From: Hirudinaria manillensis
Taxonomy: Eukaryota > Annelida > Clitellata > Hirudinida > Hirudinidae
DNA: 64,000 nt
Direction of reading: 5' to 3'
Assembly: GCA_034509925.1 (NCBI GenBank)
Contig: CM067533.1
Coordinates: forward strand, 5,241,035-5,305,034
The notes beneath the pieces were generated by a model that was given only the letters and a program-made list of their open reading frames with translations, had not been told where the DNA came from and did not search any database. Below, piece after piece: positions 49,701-61,535 of the stretch (positions are counted from its first letter, which is position 1; the number at the start of each line of letters is the position of its first letter). Both the position numbers and the translations under genes were made by a program.

Positions 49701-51219
49701 CAAGAAAGCCAAGAGTGTGGAGGACAACAAAGAAAGCAAAGCTATTTCCCCTGGTAACTCAAAGATATGTAAAAGTGGTGAGAGTTTGAAAACTGAGATT
49801 AGGCCTAATAATAGCCAGGCCACAAACGAGATTATATCATCACTGGAGATTAAGTTAAACACTGAAAATGTAAAATCCCAATTAGCAGATGTCACTTCAA
49901 AGCAAGATAATCAACCTCTGACCCAGCTAAAGTGCCATGATAGAGTACTGTGTGCAAGACTTTATCACAAGAGAGGCGAGAGTCAAGATAAAATCCTCAG
50001 TCGCTATTTCGCCATGGCCGAGGAACGTTTTCAGCAGTTCAAAAAAGATGACAGGAGAGACAATCAAAACTCCTTGCCAGCCACCTGCCACCTCGACCCG
50101 TACCAAACTTCGGCCGGTTTTACTCAGTCCTCTTCTCTCTATCCGAGCAGTGCCAACAAACCCGTGACTATGCAATGCATTAATACTGGCTGCATGGGAA
50201 CGGATGCTTGTGCAGAAACGAGTTACCTTTGCCGTGATTGTTTCGAACGCCAGAAGCAGGAAGAGATCGACATGACTCTGAAGATGAGTTCTAGCAAACA
50301 GATGCAAGCAACGCAGCCCCATCAAGCAAAGTATTCATCCTCATCTCCATCAAGCTCTTCTTCCACTATACAGTTGCCACTAATAAAGAATCCAAGTTCT
50401 GTAAATTCCCAATTTACAGGCTACAGGCACGTTCCTCATTTGAACCATCATCAAAACTTTTCTTCTGTCAATTATTATCAAAAACCAACGCAACAGCCCT
50501 TTCAGTCAATGAAGAGTCACGTCATCACCTCATCTTCTGGTGCTGCAGCTTTTAACAAATCATTTGAATCTAACTTCAGGGAAAACTGTATTGTTTCTCC
50601 AAGTGGAACTTCGTATGTTGGATCTTCTTATGCTGGCCCCATGGCCGGCGTCATTCCTCAGAGCAATATCGGTAAACATCACGGCACGAACGCCACGAGC
50701 GGAAAGGTTATATGCTCCCCGATCAGGAGCATCGAGGCTCCGAGCTCTGCCTACGATCGATCGAGAAGCAAGCACTCTCGACCTATCGATTCTTCTCTTG
50801 CAACCATGTATGCATCTGAGGAAGAAGACAATGAAGATGAGGAAGACGGCTTATTGGAGGAGAGAAACAGAGGACGGAAATTAACCTTTCAATCAAAAGT
50901 CGTTTCTCACGAAAATTCTGGCTGCATTTTGGGCAAAAATAATCAGAAACTGGCAGATCCTCTGGCAAATAAGTCTCGCTTGTGGGACAATGGCTTCCGT
51001 TCATCCTCTTTCGACGACAACAACTGCCATTCCCACTCTGCAACCATGGCAACCAATGTCGGACCTTGGATCTCAAAGACGACAGCTTGCAAAACTGAAG
51101 GTTGTTCTTTTTATGGGACTGCAAATTCAGATTACTTCTGTTCACGTTGTTACAAGCAGAAGTTTTGTGACTATGACGTGTCACTTGGAATTCCAGCTAA
51201 CAAGTCCATTGTTCTCTGA
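43725..51219 (+). CDS. OTUD7: OTU deubiquitinase of the OTUD7 (Cezanne) type, seven exons, 1046 aa
   Basis: Lys11-selective deubiquitinase family of the A20 group. Exons: 43725-43893, 44260-44493, 44915-45013, 45286-45413, 47279-47400, 48607-48908, 49133-51219; total 3141 nt in frame. [10 protein letters not shown] and [19 protein letters not shown] precede the OTU core as in human OTUD7. RLNWWVDL leads to [13 protein letters not shown] with nucleophile Cys160; the catalytic His is His334 in [28 protein letters not shown] and FGGIYLPLE are conserved. The long last exon is Ser/Lys-rich and carries two A20-type zinc fingers: C-X4-C-X12-C-X2-C near residue 700 and C-X4-C-X11-C-X2-C near 1005 ([10 protein letters not shown]). 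Human paralogs have one, at the C-terminus. The N-terminal UBA of human OTUD7 is not evident here. Confidence 0.93.
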
Positions 51220-52593
51220 ATTTGTTTTTGATGGCCCATCAGTTTAACAATGACCCCAGTCATCTTTTGATTGTTTAAAGTTGTAAATTGTTGCAATGTT
51301 CAAGAGTGGATTGAATAGGTGCTATAAATTTATGGAAGACTGACTCTCTCTTCTGCAAAGAGGACCTGCATCTGATTTTACTAGGTTTTATGTGATTCAT
51401 CCCTTCCATTCCTTTTTTGGCAGTTTCGATCTTTGTAAGGGTAGGTCGTGCCACTTCTGTATACTTGGGAGATTAATTTGTTCAGTTTTCATAAGGAATT
51501 TTACTTGAAAAGCAACCTTGAAATGTTTCAAATGACTTGATGAATGCAAATCTTTTGAAAAATTCTGGTTCCTCTGAAGTGACTTTTGCAGTATGCTTCA
51601 GTTGCAGGCCCCGTTTTTGAGTTGGCCATCAGAAATTCGTGTATGCAAATTTTTTTTTTACAGATGTTTAGATGACTAATGCATGAGCTCTTTGTTGTTA
51701 TTAATTGTCTAGTCCATTCCCTTCTTGCAAGAATTATAGAACGGTTTATACAGCTGCATTTCCAGCATTCGAGTTATGAACGTGCCTGGAGCTTTGATGC
51801 GAGCCACAACACAACCATTCTCAAGCTTTTTGTATTCACTGTCCACAATCACAAAAATAACTCTACCCAAAAAATGTCTTAAAATTAGTTTCTCTCTTCA
51901 GCTTTTGAACGAGAGATTCTTTGTTCTATTTCAGCAAACATTTATTTTCTCTGCAGATGTACATAAGTTAAATTTATAATCATTGTTCACTATCAACCTG
52001 GCATATCAGTGTATAAATGTGAACCTTGGTCTACCATTTGAGTTTATGAAATTGTTTCCATTGATGATTTGTTTGTAACCAAATTTTAACTTTTCCTTCT
52101 CCAATGAGTGCATAATCTCATAACTGTTAAACTATACTTGAGGCGAGTCAAGTACAAAGGCAAGGCGCATTCAAGGCTTAAGACATTTTCAAGTCTTGGT
52201 AAAATTTATCAAACTCAGAATATCTAGCTATATTACATGTTTTAAGCATAATTTACAAGTTTAATCTTCTCACATCATATTAAAATTGTGTCATTTCGGT
52301 TCGACTCATTAGGGGTTAAATATATAAACCACCCTATGCATATGATGTAAGAATTCCCATTAAACATTTGCAACAAAAGAAAGGGATCGTGATAATCCCA
52401 GGAATTCTAAACATTCCAATATATAAAGTATACATGGCTGCAAAGATCAGTTGATGGTTGTTTGAGGTTTATTGTGGGTGGTGGTTTGCTACCTTATGAA
52501 CAAACAGAAAGGTAAACTAATCAAACTGCCCATTTTCAAAAAGTACAATACAACAAGAATTAACAAGCCAGTCACTTCAATAGTTAGCTGTGG
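51220..52593. other. OTUD7 3' UTR and convergent SNRPG 3' end
   Basis: No coding signal. The SNRPG polyadenylation signal is probably the minus-strand AATAAA at 52473-52468. No repeat identified. Confidence 0.5.
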
Positions 52594-53025
52594 CTATCCA
52601 ATTCGCTCAAGAGCTTCCAACAAGCCAACACTGTTTCCCCTGACAACCTGAAAAGAATACAAGCGATTAATGACCGTCAACGATAGAATTACCCACGAAT
52701 AAGACACCTACCACCATTCCTAGAGCATTCTTCTCTCCGTTTTTAAGTTCTTCGAATGCTTCGTCGATCACGAGGTTCATAAACGGGTCAAACCCTCTCA
52801 AGACTCCGGTAACAACTCGGCTGCCGTTCAGACGAACTAAAAATATAAAGCAATGAATTTAAACGCACCGTACCGCATATAAGAAATAAAAAATAAAAAT
52901 GCTAACGCTGAAGCTTCTTATCCATAAACCTAAAAAAAAACGAATATCATGTAATCTCAATTGAAGATGTTAACATGAGTAATTAAAACTCACTTTTTCA
53001 ACTCTGGAGGGTGCGCCTTACTCAT
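52594..53025 (-). CDS. SNRPG: Small nuclear ribonucleoprotein G (SmG), four exons, 77 aa
   Basis: Core Sm-ring subunit of spliceosomal U1, U2, U4 and U5 snRNPs. Exons: 53025-52994, 52929-52907, 52836-52712, 52647-52594; total 234 nt. The protein starts [18 protein letters not shown], nearly identical to human SmG. It continues with the Sm1 motif ending [15 protein letters not shown] and the Sm2 motif GMVVVRGNSV, closing with LEALERIG. Human SmG is 76 aa. The second exon is a 23-nt microexon, confirmed by the conserved residues it encodes. The gene is head to head with QTMAN, 455 bp apart. Confidence 0.96.
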
Positions 53026-53480
53026 CTTTATTAAATAAACCAAAACTTAATCCCGCTCAAACAATAATCGACTTTTAGGGAAACAATGATGTTATAACAA
53101 CGACGTGCAAAGAGCATTAATCTAACAAAATTTTATTTTTGGTTTGTAAATTAATAATAGAAATAATAAAATAATAAATTAAATACCTATTTTTATTTTG
53201 TTTGAATGATTTCGTCAGCTATTGGCTATTACCTCAATCACTTAAAAAAAAGTAGTAAAATCTTTTAAACTGTAGTAAGTATTACAGATTTAATACAGAT
53301 TAATAAAAATTAATAAATACAATAAAAGGAGAAATTGAAAATCAACGAGTGGATGAAATTAAAGGATCGCGCGGAATGAGTTTTGAGATTATGGACCCGT
53401 TAGTCACTATTTTTTTTAAAGTTGTTAAAATGCATTACGATGGTTTAAATAAATAATTGAATGCTTTAAAAGTTGAAGTC
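53026..53480. promoter_or_regulatory. Bidirectional promoter region between SNRPG and QTMAN
   Basis: 455 bp between two divergent start codons. AT-rich with homopolymer and TAAT-rich stretches; no TATA box or initiator could be assigned with confidence. The short spacing implies a shared or overlapping promoter. Confidence 0.5.
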
Positions 53481-55705
53481 ATGAAGTTGGTGTAATGAAA
53501 TCCATGAACGCATCTTTAAGTCTGTTTAAACAGCTGCCTCCATGCACAAACTTTTATTTGACATTAGGAGGACTTTATCACTTAATTCTATGGTTGCCCA
53601 TAAAAAATACAATCTCATAATAAACATGATGCAAATCTTTTTTTAGTAGAGTTTGCTTAGATTATTACCTTGTGATGCAAGTTTTTATTTTACTTATGTG
53701 CTCCCCCATGCATAAAGAATTCTGCATCACCGACAGCATTCATGTCATTCTGGAAATCAAACTATCACCTATTAAGTGTTCAAATATTTGTTAATTTCCA
53801 TACTATTCTTGATTTTATGTTTTTACTAACATTAATCTGTGCCCATCCTGTTCAACTGGTTTGAATTAACTTTATATGTAAATACTATTAAAGATTTTCC
53901 CATTTGTGAGGTAAATGGTATTTTTATAATATGCTTTTTAAAGTCAGATACGTTTTTGTTCTACTGGACAATAGTATGATAATTATGGTTCAAGCATATC
54001 TAATGCATATTTTACAGAAGTGTGATTTTAATAGAACCATTTTATGGAGGTTCTCACAAGCAGCTGATCGATCTCATTATTAGAGATGTATCTGGATGCT
54101 CTCTCTTCACACAGACAGCAAAAAAGTGGCACTGGAGAGCAAGGACTAGTGCTCTTCACTTTTCTTTAGCTATTCCAAGTAAACATCAGTTTAGGTATTC
54201 ATTTATGAGTTTTATTTGATCTTTGTAAAAAATTTAAATGTAGTCTATTTAAGTGGTGCCATTGTTCTCTGCTTTCTTAATGCTCTAAGCAGAATTTATA
54301 ATTTATATGATTCTTTGGACATTTGCAGAGTACTCTTTTGCAGTTCTGTACTTAATCTGGCAGAACTAATAGCCCTGAGACCTGATCTGAGAGACTTATT
54401 GAAGATTGTTTATTTTCATGAAAATCAGCTGGTTTATCCAGTAAGGAAGCAACAAGAAAGAGATTTTCAATATGGCTACAATCAAATTCTCACATGGTAT
54501 TTGATATAACATTTATCATAATATTTGTTTGCCTGAAAATTTCATGACCTTTCTTTCAGTATGGTTGCTGATGTCATCATTTTCAACTCAGAATTCAACA
54601 AATCATCATTTTTGAATTCTATTAAAGCCTTTCTCAAGTTAATGCCTGATTATCGACCAAAAGACATACAAGAGTTGATAGCTCCAAAATGTCGTGTTTT
54701 GTATTTTCCAATTGAATTTCCAGTTGGTGTGAATAAGCAGGTTCTGTCCTCGTCCAGTGAAAACATTTTGAATATTGTTTGGCCACACCGATGGTTATTT
54801 ATAATTTTTAAAATGAATTCTTTTTTTCATTTTATGACTATTTTTCTGAACTTATTTTGGTACAGGGAACATGACAAGAATCCAGAAATGTTTTTTGATG
54901 TTCTTGGTCGACTCCATGCAAATCAAAATAAGTTCAATGTTTATGTGCTAGGTCAAGGTTTTTCTGAGACCAATGGTTTGTCCCAAGTAATTTGTGATGT
55001 GTAATTAATTTTAACTTTAAGTCATAATTCAATGTCAGCATGTTTTGAAATTTCAGAGTTGTTTGAAAAATTCAAGTTAATTCTGGGTTCACACATAAAG
55101 CATTGGGGATTTCTTGAAAGCAAAGAGTCATATTATGAACTTCTTTGCAAATGTGACATTGTGGTTTCCACAGCTAATCACGAGTTCTTTGGAGTGGCCA
55201 TGTTTGTTTTTGTCTTTTGGCTCAAGATGCACTTTTATTTAACATCACATTATTTTATTTAGGCTTGAGGCAGTTTATTGTGGCTGTTATCCTTTGTGCC
55301 CAAACAGGCTTGTTTATCCCGAAATTTTTGATGGCAAGTTTTACAGTTGATGTTAATAACAATATTTATGTCTCAGTTAAAAATTATAGACCTCACATTT
55401 TACTTTGTATGAGGTAAATACCTATTAGTTAGATGCTTTAAAGGATATTGTTTTTTTTTACAGCTGAACATCTTTATGATGATGATCTGGAGTTATTGAA
55501 GAGATTGGAAGAATATTGTTGCCGTCCAAACTTGGTGAGGGATCGAAAACTGACTGTGGGTTATCTTTGAATATTTATTTGTTTCTTTATGGGATGGGGC
55601 TTCACTGGTAATATTGTTAAATCATTTTTGCAGCTGAACTTGGATCAATACAGCTGGACAAACCTGAAAGACTCGTATACTAATTTGTTACAAATTGGTT
55701 CTTAA
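53481..55705 (+). CDS. QTMAN: tRNA-queuosine alpha-mannosyltransferase (GTDC1-like), nine exons, 350 aa
   Basis: GT4-type glycosyltransferase that mannosylates queuosine-34 of tRNA-Asp. Exons 2-9: 54018-54194, 54329-54496, 54560-54793, 54866-54975, 55057-55201, 55263-55333, 55464-55534, 55634-55705. The start is inferred: ATG AA at 53481-53485 followed by a GTTGGT donor gives M-K-S before [17 protein letters not shown] and makes the total 1053 nt in frame. Family signatures: [69 protein letters not shown] and [14 protein letters not shown]. It is shorter than the human protein, lacking a low-complexity central insert. Intron 7 starts with GC (GCAAGT) instead of GT. AATAAA at 55722. Confidence 0.92.
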
Positions 55706-56104
55706 ATATATTTTAATTTTGAATAAATTGATGCCTGATGTCTCAATAACTTTCATTTTATTTTTGGTAATATGATTCTTACACTTTAAATTGTATACCA
55801 ACTGCGAAATTCTGGAGATGTAATTAATTGTCTTAGAATGTATATTATTATATAAACGTCGATAAAATTGATTTATGAATCCTCTGGTGGGATACTGATG
55901 CTGTGGGAGATAAGAGAAAGTGTCTTGTAGGATGGGAGGGTTTAGCCTAGGTGCTGAATTTTGGGTGTGTGGACAGCTTGCCGGCATCGTAAGCATGTGT
56001 CTGCTTGCCGCAATCTCTTCTTGGGGAACTTCATGATATTTTAGATAATAAATATTTGCCAGGAATGGAATTAAATTGATATTTAACAAATTTTGTCTCG
56101 CCAT
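55688..56104 (-). CDS. Hypothetical small protein, 138 aa (doubtful)
   Basis: An open frame with ATG at 56104 on the strand opposite both neighbours, overlapping the last 18 bases of QTMAN. It starts MARQNLLNINLIPFLANIYY, a short hydrophobic segment that could be a signal or membrane anchor, followed by a Pro/His/Gln-containing middle and a Lys/Ile-rich end. No known family recognised. The composition drifts towards AT-driven residues after about residue 90, so at most the first part may be coding. It could be chance. Confidence 0.2.
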   Translation of the reverse strand: MARQNLLNINLIPFLANIYYLKYHEVPQEEIAASRHMLTMPASCPHTQNSAPRLNPPILQDTFSYLPQHQYPTRGFINQFYRRLYNNIHSKTINYISRISQLVYNLKCKNHITKNKMKVIETSGINLFKIKIYLRTNL

Positions 56105-56581
56105 TGAGTGATTTCGTCAGCCCTTCGAACGTCAGGACCCCCCTCCTTTTAGAGTTAAGCCTAAGTCACGACTTAAATAAAACAGTTTTATGGATATGAA
56201 GTGCAAATTTACAGCATTAATTTGCCTTTGGGACCCATTAAAAATGATCACATTAAACTTGTGTATGTGTTGACTTCAATCAAAGGATAAATAAGTGATT
56301 TTTTACAAACCTACAAAGTTGTATCACGAAACTTGTAAGATTTCACTTTGCGACTTTATTAATGGCAAATTTTTATTGTAATTTGAAGACATTTCTGAAA
56401 AAGTAGGTTTTGTTAGATCATCAGGCTTAATTTTGGTGGTTAGTTGTGAAATAGCTACGTAAATAAAGGCATTGGATTATTGGGACGCACTGCTTCTAGA
56501 TCTCAATTCTCTGGATCATACTTCGTTAAAGGATTGTTATCATTCTCCACTTAAAATATACAACATTTGAAACGGATAGCG
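55706..56581. promoter_or_regulatory. Spacer between QTMAN and SIRT7
   Basis: Contains the QTMAN polyadenylation signal (55722) and the presumed SIRT7 promoter. Apart from the doubtful minus-strand frame listed separately, nothing recognised. Confidence 0.4.
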
Positions 56582-59500
56582 ATGAGAAGATCAAGTAGAC
56601 TTGAAGGCGTTGCTTCAAGCGATTTACAATTAGCCAAAAACGAGGCCAAAACAGTAACAAAATTGGTGAGTTAATCTATTTATTAAAAACTTGCAGATTT
56701 GGTAATTTGTATCGACATTTTTAGATTTCATCAATCTTGAAGAAGGATGTGGTAACTAGGACTGCTGAAGAGTTACAAATTTTACAGAATAATCCTGGAA
56801 TTGTTACATTTCTGTGCAAGCGAAGCATTAACAATAAATTGGTTAAGGAGAGAGAGCAGGAGGTTTGCTCATTTTACATATTTTGTAAAACTAACTCTTC
56901 ATAAAACTAAGTGAACGATTGGAAATCCAGTAACAGATGAATGTATCTAATGTGGAAAAAAGTTTTTCTTATGTTCTAAAGTTTTGATCAACCACATAGA
57001 TGGGAATAGGTGTTAGTAAATGTGATCAAAATATCATGATAAGTGTAGTGCCTTCCTTGAGTCATAAATTAATTTTTGCTTTAGTTTAGAAATTGATATT
57101 ATGAGTTTTACATTGATTCGATTTTGCATTGACTTCAGGTGGAAGATGTTGCCTCAGAGTTGGAAAGAAAATGCAAAAGATTGGCCTCAGTTATAGAAGA
57201 ATCTCGATCATTGGTTATTTACACTGGGGCTGGCATAAGCACTGTTAGATTTTAACATTTAATTTAACAATTGATTAAAATTTAGTCATTGCTTTTTAGA
57301 GACATAAAATGTATTCCTAAAAATGTATGTCACATATTATCACTAACAAATTCCTCAGTTTAATTGATATTGGCTTTAGGCTGCTTCAATTCCTGACTAT
57401 CGTGGTCCTCAGGGTGTGTGGACGTTGCTCAAGCAAGGCAAGGAATGCAGGTGAATTTTTGGGGATTTGTTGATATATTTTGATAGTCATAAGTTTGATC
57501 ACAATAGGTTATTTGGTTAATTTGAATATTGTTGATAATACACATCAATGTTGCTGTGTAAAAGTTATTGTAATTTTTAATTAGCTTTGTAATTTTTTTT
57601 ATATTATGATCAAAATTGGTTACTCAAAAAAAAGATTTTTATCATCCTAAAATCTGACATTTCTCAGGACTGCTGACCTCAGCTTAGCTGAACCAACATA
57701 CACACACATGGCAATTGCTGAACTCTATAGGAAAGGATATGTAAGTAATATTGCTCAGCACTGAGATTACTATGCTCGGTAATGAGATTGATATAAACTA
57801 ATAGTGAAGTATAATGGACTTCATTGGTCTGTTTTATCATTCAATTACATTGATTTACATCATCGTTCTAACGTGAATGTTTCTTGGAATACTTATTAAC
57901 TAATCTTAATTCATCAATATAAATAACATGTGAGTGAAATGAAATCTAAGGAAGAATCTTTGAATCTTCAGGTGAAGAGGGTGATATCCCAGAACTGCGA
58001 TGGTCTACATCTGAGAAGCGGTCTGCCCAGGTCGGCCCTTTCCGAGCTCCATGGCAACATGTTCCTCGAGGTTCGTGACCTTTTAGAATTGTTGTTTATT
58101 ACCACATTCTTTTGCTAATTTGTCTGTTAACTAGTTTCATAATATAAACTTCCATGGTAAAGATAATGATTTGTGTCTGAGTTTGGTGATATTGAAAATG
58201 GATAAATATTGATGAATAGGTTAGGAATGTCTTGATTGAGGTCTTGATTGATGTTGATTTGTCTTTCAAATGCTTCGTTACTAATCTGAGTCATATAGAA
58301 TTGAGATCAAGATTATTTAAAAATCACTTGTTACAGGTTTGTAGAAGCTGTCAACCTACAAGGGAATACCTGAGACTCTTCGATGTCACGGAGAGGACGG
58401 GCATGAGGCGGCACAAAACCGGACGTTTTTGTCACAAGTGCAAGGCTCCCCTCCTCGACACGATCATTCACTTCGGAGAGAAAAGTCCATTCCAATCCCC
58501 TCATAATTGGCAACAAGTAATGACTTGCATGAGTTATATTGATTTGTTCACAAAATGTCTATTATATAATAAAATATTAGATTTAATTTATTTTTAAGTA
58601 TCTGTTTATTTTGTAGTTGAAATATAGAATATGTAACAAAAGCAGTTATTAGTAACAATTATTTTCACTGATTTGAGATTTAATTCTAAGATGTTAATGA
58701 ATCTAAATTGACAGGCAACGAATGCAGCCAACAAAGCTGATGTGATTTTATGTCTTGGCACCAGTCTGAAGGTGAGGCAGTTGTATACAAGTTGATTCCT
58801 ATGCTTTGAGAGAATAATAATCCACTTGTTTTAAGCTCGCTGGATAACACATGCTACTGAAATCTTTAACATAACAAATGCATACCATGGTAGTGGTACT
58901 TATTAGAATCTCTAGATTTGAATTTCCGTAGGGGGCTATGATTAAAATATAATTGCATTATTAATTATATATAATTATTAATTGTATTATTAATTATATA
59001 TAAATTAAAGGTTTTAAAGAAGTATGCCTGCCTATGGGCTACTCACAAACCAGTGGATGAACAACCAAGACTTATTATTGTCAATCTACAGTGGACCCCT
59101 AAAGATAAAAAGGCTGAATTGAAAATAAATGGTAAGTGTACAACTCATTTGTTAGCACTCTGCTGGGTGATGTAATCAATCATAATATCATTTATCAATG
59201 CATTGGCATTAAATACTACCAGTGATGGACAGTAACAAGTTACTTGTAATAGAGGTTACTGTAATGAAGGTCACTGACTCTGCTACTTTTTTAATAACAA
59301 ATTACTTTTTATAAATAACCAATGAATGACTGTAATGTTACAAATAACAAAAGACATATGATTTGTAACACATTACCATGAATGAATAAAGGAAATGACT
59401 AGAGATGAAATAACTAAAATTTTGAGATCGTTTATTCTGTCTAGGTTTGTAATAGGCACCAAATATGATTTACAAGTTTTGGTAACTAGAGTTTGGTTTT

Positions 59501-61535
59501 GAGGATGCCATTTCTTTGACCTAGTTTGAATGATGCTGTCAAACATGGAAAACATCAATGATGCATCTGTCAGATGAAATGTTAAAATGTTACAACATGA
59601 ACTTCAGTTTGCAAAAATATTTTGAAATTGTCAGTATGTCATCAAATTGAAACTTTATCTTTTTGAGCTTAATTTTATATTTATACATTTTGTATAGAAG
59701 AAATAAAACTTATTTCTCCTGTCCTGTTTGCAAGATTGCATAAAAATTGTTTGAACTAGATTCACTAATCACCAAAGAATATTCTAGAACATATAAAAAA
59801 TAATGAATATGCATGATATCATATCCTTGAATGATTTTTAGAGAATCTCCATAAAAAAGACTCCTACCTCAAAATAGCTGTAATGCATTACTTTGATATA
59901 ATAAGAGTAACTAGTTACTTTTATTGTTTTGATATTTATAAGTAATTACTTTATTTTCTTGGGATATCTGTAACTACCTAATTATTTTTGATTAACTTTG
60001 CCATCACTAGATGCTATATTTAAATTATCGCTTAAGATGAGCTACATCCAATGGTATATATTCAAATTTATTAAGGATATGGTCAACCTATATGCTTAAC
60101 AATGTGCCAAATTTGAGCTGTAAAAATACAATAATACTGGAGATATCAACATTCAAAGTTTGACTTTTATGTGCTAAAGCTACATTTTTTGGCCATTTTT
60201 GGACTGGTCAAAGTCCACATACCCAGTGTATATTATTAATATAATTAATATTTTGGAAAAGTTACTTAGAGTAAAGACATAATGTCCTGAAGTTCACCTA
60301 TGAATCTAATACATTTAATATCTAATTTATCTAATATATACTTTTCTGTGATTTATTTTGCATTTGCTTGCCAACTTCAAAGGAACAAATCATCATGCTC
60401 ATAATAATTTGTTACATCTTATTATAAGAATTAAATTAAAATATATTCTGACACTTACCAGCAATGCTTTCTTTTGTAATCGATAGGAAAGTGCGACGAC
60501 GTGATGAAGTATGTGATTAAATATCTCAACACGAACATACCTCTCTATGACAGGTGAGATATTTGATTGGAGGTCGATGCTAACATATTGCTTTCAATGG
60601 ATTCTGCGTAGCAAAACTCAATTTATTTTATCAGGCACTTGGATCCACTTTTTCATCTTTCAACTTCACTTTTACCCCACGAACTGAACACCACCTCTAA
60701 GGCCATTCTTCCACTGCCCGACGGTTTCGTCCGAAAGTCTGCCGAAGATCTCAGGGTGAGAACGCAGAGGAGAAAGTTCGTTCCGAAAAGTGCCTCGATG
60801 CAATCCGAAGGCGACGAAGAAACAATGTCGTCTTACGACGAAGACTCTTTGGCCAGTTTTATGCAATCTCATTATCAAGTCGATGAAGCCCATGGCGAAA
60901 TAAGAAGGCAACCTGTAAGACTTGCGAAGATCAAACAGTATTTTGTCCAAAATAAGAGAAGGTCAGATGCGAGTGCAGCCGACATTCCCCCTAAGATTTC
61001 GAGGTGCGAGGAAAACGAAAAGAACGTAGCTTCCGATTCGAGTTCGTTCGTCACTCCGTCGAATTCAAAGACAGACTTGTCGCTAGATTGCGAGCAAAGT
61101 GGAGGAACTAGGGAATGTGATTCGCGTGATTTTGAAACATCTGCCGATAAATTTGACGAAAATTCTGTCGACGTCCACGTCGAATTCTCCATAACGGAAG
61201 ACACTTCCGAATCCTGTTGCAGCGGGTCGCAGAGCACGGCAGAGGGCCGAGCTCCGAACGAAGAACTCGTATCGTTTTCCATTTGCTCCTCCATGACTCC
61301 TCCTCCTTCCATTGATTCTCAAAGCAACGATCCTCTCTGTAACCCTCTGATAACCTTCGACTGTGACTATGCAAGCATCGAAGAAGTCATCAGTGCGTCC
61401 GAAGGTCACGGCACGGAAGCGGGCCGAGAGGGGGGAAGGGTCGAAGAGGTATCTTCTCTGGTCACTCCCGGTTGGTTTGGAAAGGGGGTGCAGGTGAAAA
61501 AAATTAAAAGAAAAAGGACAAAAAAGTTAAAGTAA
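56582..61535 (+). CDS. SIRT7: NAD-dependent deacylase SIRT7, eleven exons, 631 aa
   Basis: Class IV sirtuin, in animals a nucleolar/chromatin deacylase. Exons: 56582-56665, 56725-56862, 57139-57243, 57380-57450, 57668-57740, 57972-58070, 58337-58516, 58715-58771, 59011-59131, 60487-60553, 60635-61535; total 1896 nt in frame. Landmarks: [20 protein letters not shown] (NAD-binding loop, residues 100-119), [15 protein letters not shown] then LHGN with catalytic His184, zinc-binding Cys192, Cys195, Cys222 and Cys225, [14 protein letters not shown], and [22 protein letters not shown]. The last exon extends the C-terminus with a Ser/Glu/Asp-rich stretch of about 230 residues, ending in [10 protein letters not shown] plus a Lys/Arg tail that matches the human nucleolar signal (GGWFGRG then KRTKRKK). 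Human SIRT7 is 400 aa. AATAAA at 61673. Confidence 0.96.
59220..60009. mobile_element. hAT-like non-autonomous element (MITE) in SIRT7 intron 9
   Basis: The left end reads CAGTGATGGACAG and the right end, reversed, TAGTGATGGCAAA, the CAGNGNTGG type of hAT termini. Subterminal GTTACT/AGTAAC words cluster at both ends. The flanking 8-mers (59212-59219 and 60010-60017) match at 5 of 8 positions, as expected for an aged 8-bp target duplication. No transposase frame is inside its 790 bp. Confidence 0.6.

Noticed and set aside
49270-51184. Several antisense and alternate frames over the OTUD7 last exon
   Set aside because: Shadows of a long coding exon; the OTUD7 frame is supported by two zinc fingers and continuous phase.
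60672-61409. Antisense frames over the last SIRT7 exon
   Set aside because: Shadow frames of a compositionally biased coding exon.
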